64,000 nt of DNA from Bidens hawaiensis (Eukaryota > Streptophyta > Magnoliopsida > Asterales > Asteraceae), in assembly GCA_021521415.1 (NCBI GenBank), contig JAIQDT010001140.1, positions 496,001-560,000 on the forward strand. Direction: 5' to 3'. The notes beneath the pieces are model-generated. The model saw only the letters and a list, made by a program, of their open reading frames with translations. It was not told where the DNA came from and searched no databases. Positions 60,680 to 64,000 of this stretch are shown here, one piece after another. The position numbers and the translations under genes are program-made. The first letter of the stretch is position 1; each line of letters opens with the position of its first letter.

Positions 60680-61115
60680 TCCGATACTTTCGTATGGTCA
60701 TAAAATAATGTATGGCAGTCTCTTACTCCGAATTTATGATCCGATTCAGTGGTTCTACCCATCCTCAGTTTTTCCTCCGACTCGTGTACTACCCCTTTGG
60801 CAATACGACTAAAATTTCGAACGGGCCACGGGGTGGCTTGAGGTCATAATTATTGATCCGATTCTTTCTTATGGTCATAAAAAATTTTATGGCAGTCTCC
60901 TAGTCGGAATTAATGATCTGATTCAGTGTTTCGACCCAATCTCAGTTTTTCCTCTGACTCGTGTACTACCCATTTGGCAATACGACTAAAATTTCGAACG
61001 GCCCACGGGGTGGTGTGAGGTTATAATTATTGATCCGATTATTTCATATGGTCATAAAATATTGTATGGCAGTCTCCTAGACCGAATTTATGATCCGATT
61101 CAGTGGTTCGACACA

Positions 61116-64000
61116 TGTAACGAATCCGACGAAACCAGGTATACCCTAACCGGTAGACAATAGTTACGTTATATTTAACGTTGGGTACATGAATTACCAT
61201 AGTAATTATACGAGAATATATGGTTCACTGTAGTGATTGTACGTGAATATATAATTCATCGTATTGACTGTGCGATTAATCGATCGATAGTTATTGAAAC
61301 CCGAACGAATCGAGGGTTCAATTATAGACGATATCTATAATATTTACTGATTTTACGAAGCATTAATGCTTCAGGATAAGTAAAGTACGGCACAGAAAAA
61401 GAATTTCGATTTAATGGTACGTCGGTACATTAAACGAAACATTTAATACCAAACCGAGCAAGAGACGATTAATCAAGCCGAAAAAGATACGCAATTATTA
61501 ATAATATGATGTTTTAAGTTAATAAATGTCATGGTTTAAGTTTTTAAAGTTTTTAAATCGGTTTTATATAAATCTCATTTTTAAGCCGAAAACGACCGTT
61601 TTAACCTCGTTTTAAGCCGAATTAAACGTTTAACCGAAAAAACGAAATGAATCAGATTATCCAAAACATTATCCAGATTGCCGAAATCTGAATGAGTGGC
61701 CAAGAATGGAGAGGTGGGTCCCACCCCACCCCCTTTACCCATCCGATCGGAATTCCAAGGGGGTTAAACCCCATTCTCATTTCTTTTTTTTACATCAACC
61801 ATGGCATCATCCATTCTTCCTCTCCACAACATCAACTAAAAACCGAGATTTTTGCAAGAAAACCGAGGTAAAAATCGAGTTATTTACGTGTTCATCTTCG
61901 TTTCTCGAGTTTGTTTGCAAGAAAATGAGGTTTCAAAGATGAAAACCGATTCTTGCATGATCAAGTGATGTATACGGGTTATACAAGGGATCTTGGTCCA
62001 AGAAAGGTGTTAAACGAACCAAGAACGAATTTTTACGGTTTTAAACTTTAGTTTTGAACAATAACCGAAACTATAGTGTAAGAGGCTTGATTGTGAGTGT
62101 AACTTGCTTGGTATTGTGGTATGTTGGTTGTAGGTTCTGTATTTAGTTGTAGATAAGGCGGAAAAGACGAGTTTGTAGCTTGTAGTGGCGGGGAAAACGA
62201 AAGGTATATTCGGTTTATGTTCGGTTATGGATTTTTGGACAGATTGTGGATGGTTTAGAGTTAGGTCATGAAATTTTACAGAGGTGTTAAATACATGAAA
62301 ATATGAGTTCTGTGAATTTTTGGTAATTTTTGGACAAAGGATGAATATTTGGTGAATTTAATGCTCGGTTTTGGCTAAAAATGGTGAAAAATAGTTAAAT
62401 ATCATGAAAAATTCTGGAAAATTACAGATAAGCTTTTTATAACATGTATATGTCACACAAAAATTTAGGTCAGTTGGAGGAGTCTAAGTAGGCTCTTCTC
62501 GGTTAAACAAGTTCTAGGGTTTTCTAGCTCGGTTTTAGTGAAAATGGCATGTAAAAAGAGATTTTGGTTCTGAAAAAATTACAGGGGATTATGTGGATAG
62601 CAGGGGACATCCAGGAAAAATTTGAGATTTTTCTAAGGTCGTTTGGTATTTACGACATATTTAGTGTTTAAATGGTGTTTAAAAATAGATAAATAAATTT
62701 TAAATATAAAAATTAATTCTGGAAATATTTTTATAAAAATCCCCATTGTCAAAAAGTTATTTGTGCAAAATTTCAAGATTCGAGATTAAACGGATAATTA
62801 TTTGTGCAAAAACAAACTTTTAAGGCTTAAAACGCGTAAACCGGTAAAGTTCGCCTAAGCGAGCTGACTGGTGTATAAAAACCCTAAAAATGAACTATTT
62901 TCATATAATTGAGTTAAACAAGTAAAAATGAATCATCCGAAAATAATTCGGATGATTTGAGTAATTTTACCCGATTTAACAGTTTCCGGTGCACTAAAGA
63001 CGGAAACGGGTCCCGCGGCCAAACGGGGCGTCTAAACCGAGCTCTAATTTTACAACTTTAAATAAATTATCAGTCAACCACTATTTTCGGGACGTGTGTG
63101 ACCAAACTCATTTTTGAAACGTAAAAACGGATAACCTTGCTAGGCACGCAAAATGGGGAAAACAAACTTATAGTAAATTTGACTATAGAACTCAAAACGA
63201 TATCACAATCTGAGTCTGTAGAAGTGTTTCTGGGTTAACATTGCCCCCGGAACGGGTACAGTACTGGGTTAACAGTGTCCCCAGATGTACCGGTTAACAT
63301 GGTTAAAGTTATATTAATAATGAGTGTATAGTAACGATCGTAGGGATCATATTACAGATTGGACGTGTTAACTGATAATGATTGTTGTTACCTGGTTGCA
63401 TGTGCTAAGGTGAGTTTCACGAGCCCTTTTTTCTGAATTGTTTTTAAATATTTTCTCGGGGCGGAAGCATGTTACCATTGAAATGTTTAAGTACATACTA
63501 AACGCATGGATTTGCGTGTATTTATAAATATTTGATTGTACGGGAATCGTACGGAATGGGTACAGTACTGGGTTAACAGTGTCCCCAGATGTCCCTAGAA
63601 GTGTTTTTGGGTTAACATTGCCCCCGGAATGGGTACAGTACTGGGTTAACAGTGTCCCCAGATGTCCCTAGAAGTGTTTCTGGGTTAACATTGCCCCCGG
63701 AATGGGTACAGTACTGGGTTAACAGTGTCCCCAGATGTCCCTAGAAGTGTTTCTGGGTTAACATTGCCCCCGGAATGGGTACAGTACTGGGTTAACAGTG
63801 ACCCCAGATGTCCCTAGAAGTGTTTCTGGGTTAACATTGCCCCCGGAATGGGTACAGTACTGGGTTAACAGTGTCCCCAGATGTCCCTAGAAGTGTTTCT
63901 GGGTTAACATTGCCCCCGGAACAGGTACAGTACTGGTTTAACCGAGGCTTCACTTGTGGGCTCAGCATAATTACATTGATAATATTATATTTTGACAATG
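61116..64000 (+). mobile_element. Probable 5' part of a Ty3-type LTR running off the window
   Basis: Satellite stops exactly at TGTAACGAATCCGACG, which begins like the LTR of the zinc-knuckle element (TGTAACATCCCG). The sequence is AT-rich non-coding DNA with a TATA-like TATATAAA at 61565-61572 and 73-bp tandem repeats near the end. No LTR end, primer site or second copy is in view, so LTR identity is inferred from the abrupt junction and the TGTAAC start. If correct, the LTR exceeds 2.8 kb and its target duplication would be ACACA (61111-61115). No gene: the open frame at 61706-61942 has no recognisable features. One GCGAACTT-type octamer on the reverse strand lies near 62848. Confidence 0.55.
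63553..63943. repeat. 73-bp tandem array, about 5.4 copies
   Basis: GGTACAGTACTGGGTTAACA recurs every 73 bp (GGAATGGG or GGAACAGG at 63553, 63626, 63699, 63772, 63845 and 63918), with GTCCCCAGATGTCCC and AGAAGTGTTTCTGGG between. An isolated copy lies at about 63218-63296. Confidence 0.92.

Larger units (their letters stand above)
48953..61115. repeat. 177-bp satellite, fourth segment
   Basis: Resumes at the target duplication CGTGT in the monomer interrupted at 41596. 7-monomer HOR to about 58430, then the 12-monomer arrangement to 61115, where non-satellite sequence starts with TGTAACG. Confidence 0.95.

Noticed and set aside
61706..61942. Possible 78-codon gene at the right edge
   Set aside because: Low-complexity Pro/Ser/His composition in an AT-rich non-coding region of a probable LTR; no domain and no second copy to test.

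Overview
This window is heterochromatic plant DNA. No prokaryotic feature and no ordinary host gene is visible. About 29 kb is a tandem satellite with a monomer of about 177 bp (roughly 165 copies). It is interrupted by three complete LTR retrotransposons, and a fourth LTR-type element probably enters at the right edge. The family resemblance of the Copia ORF2 to ORFs I remember from Asteraceae genomes suggests a composite-family plant; that assignment is inference from memory.

Layout. 1-1056: diverged satellite. 1057-13404: Copia-1, a plus-strand Sirevirus-like Ty1/copia element (404-bp LTRs, 5-bp target duplication CTACG) with gag, pol and a third gene, ORF2, downstream of pol; all three are broken. 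13405-17806: diverged satellite. 17807-30087: Copia-2, a minus-strand relative (408-bp LTRs, target duplication AACCC), also broken. 30088-41596 and 48953-61115: satellite that becomes a regular higher-order repeat (HOR) of seven monomers (1,236-1,237 bp, about 16 consecutive units), flanked by a related 12-monomer arrangement. 41597-48952: a very young minus-strand non-autonomous element (2,698-bp LTRs, target duplication CGTGT) with a single ORF, a protein carrying three tandem copies of a three-zinc-knuckle module. 61116-64000: start of a probable Ty3-type LTR with 73-bp tandem repeats, running off the window.

How the parts work together. In the Copia elements gag and pol supply the particle, protease, integrase, reverse transcriptase and RNase H. 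ORF2 appears to be a separate transcription unit: both copies keep a TATA box, a splice donor, a 540-562 bp intron and a splice acceptor two bases before the ORF2 start codon. Clusters of an octamer, GCGAAGTT (variant GCGAACTT), often as inverted pairs, sit just upstream of both the LTR TATA box and the ORF2 TATA box. The same octamers form a dense array in the LTRs of the unrelated zinc-knuckle element. The most unusual items are this shared motif, the triplicated zinc-knuckle-only element, the ORF2 gene with its own promoter and intron, and the satellite HOR.

Limits: all alignments and counts were done by eye, and no database search was possible.
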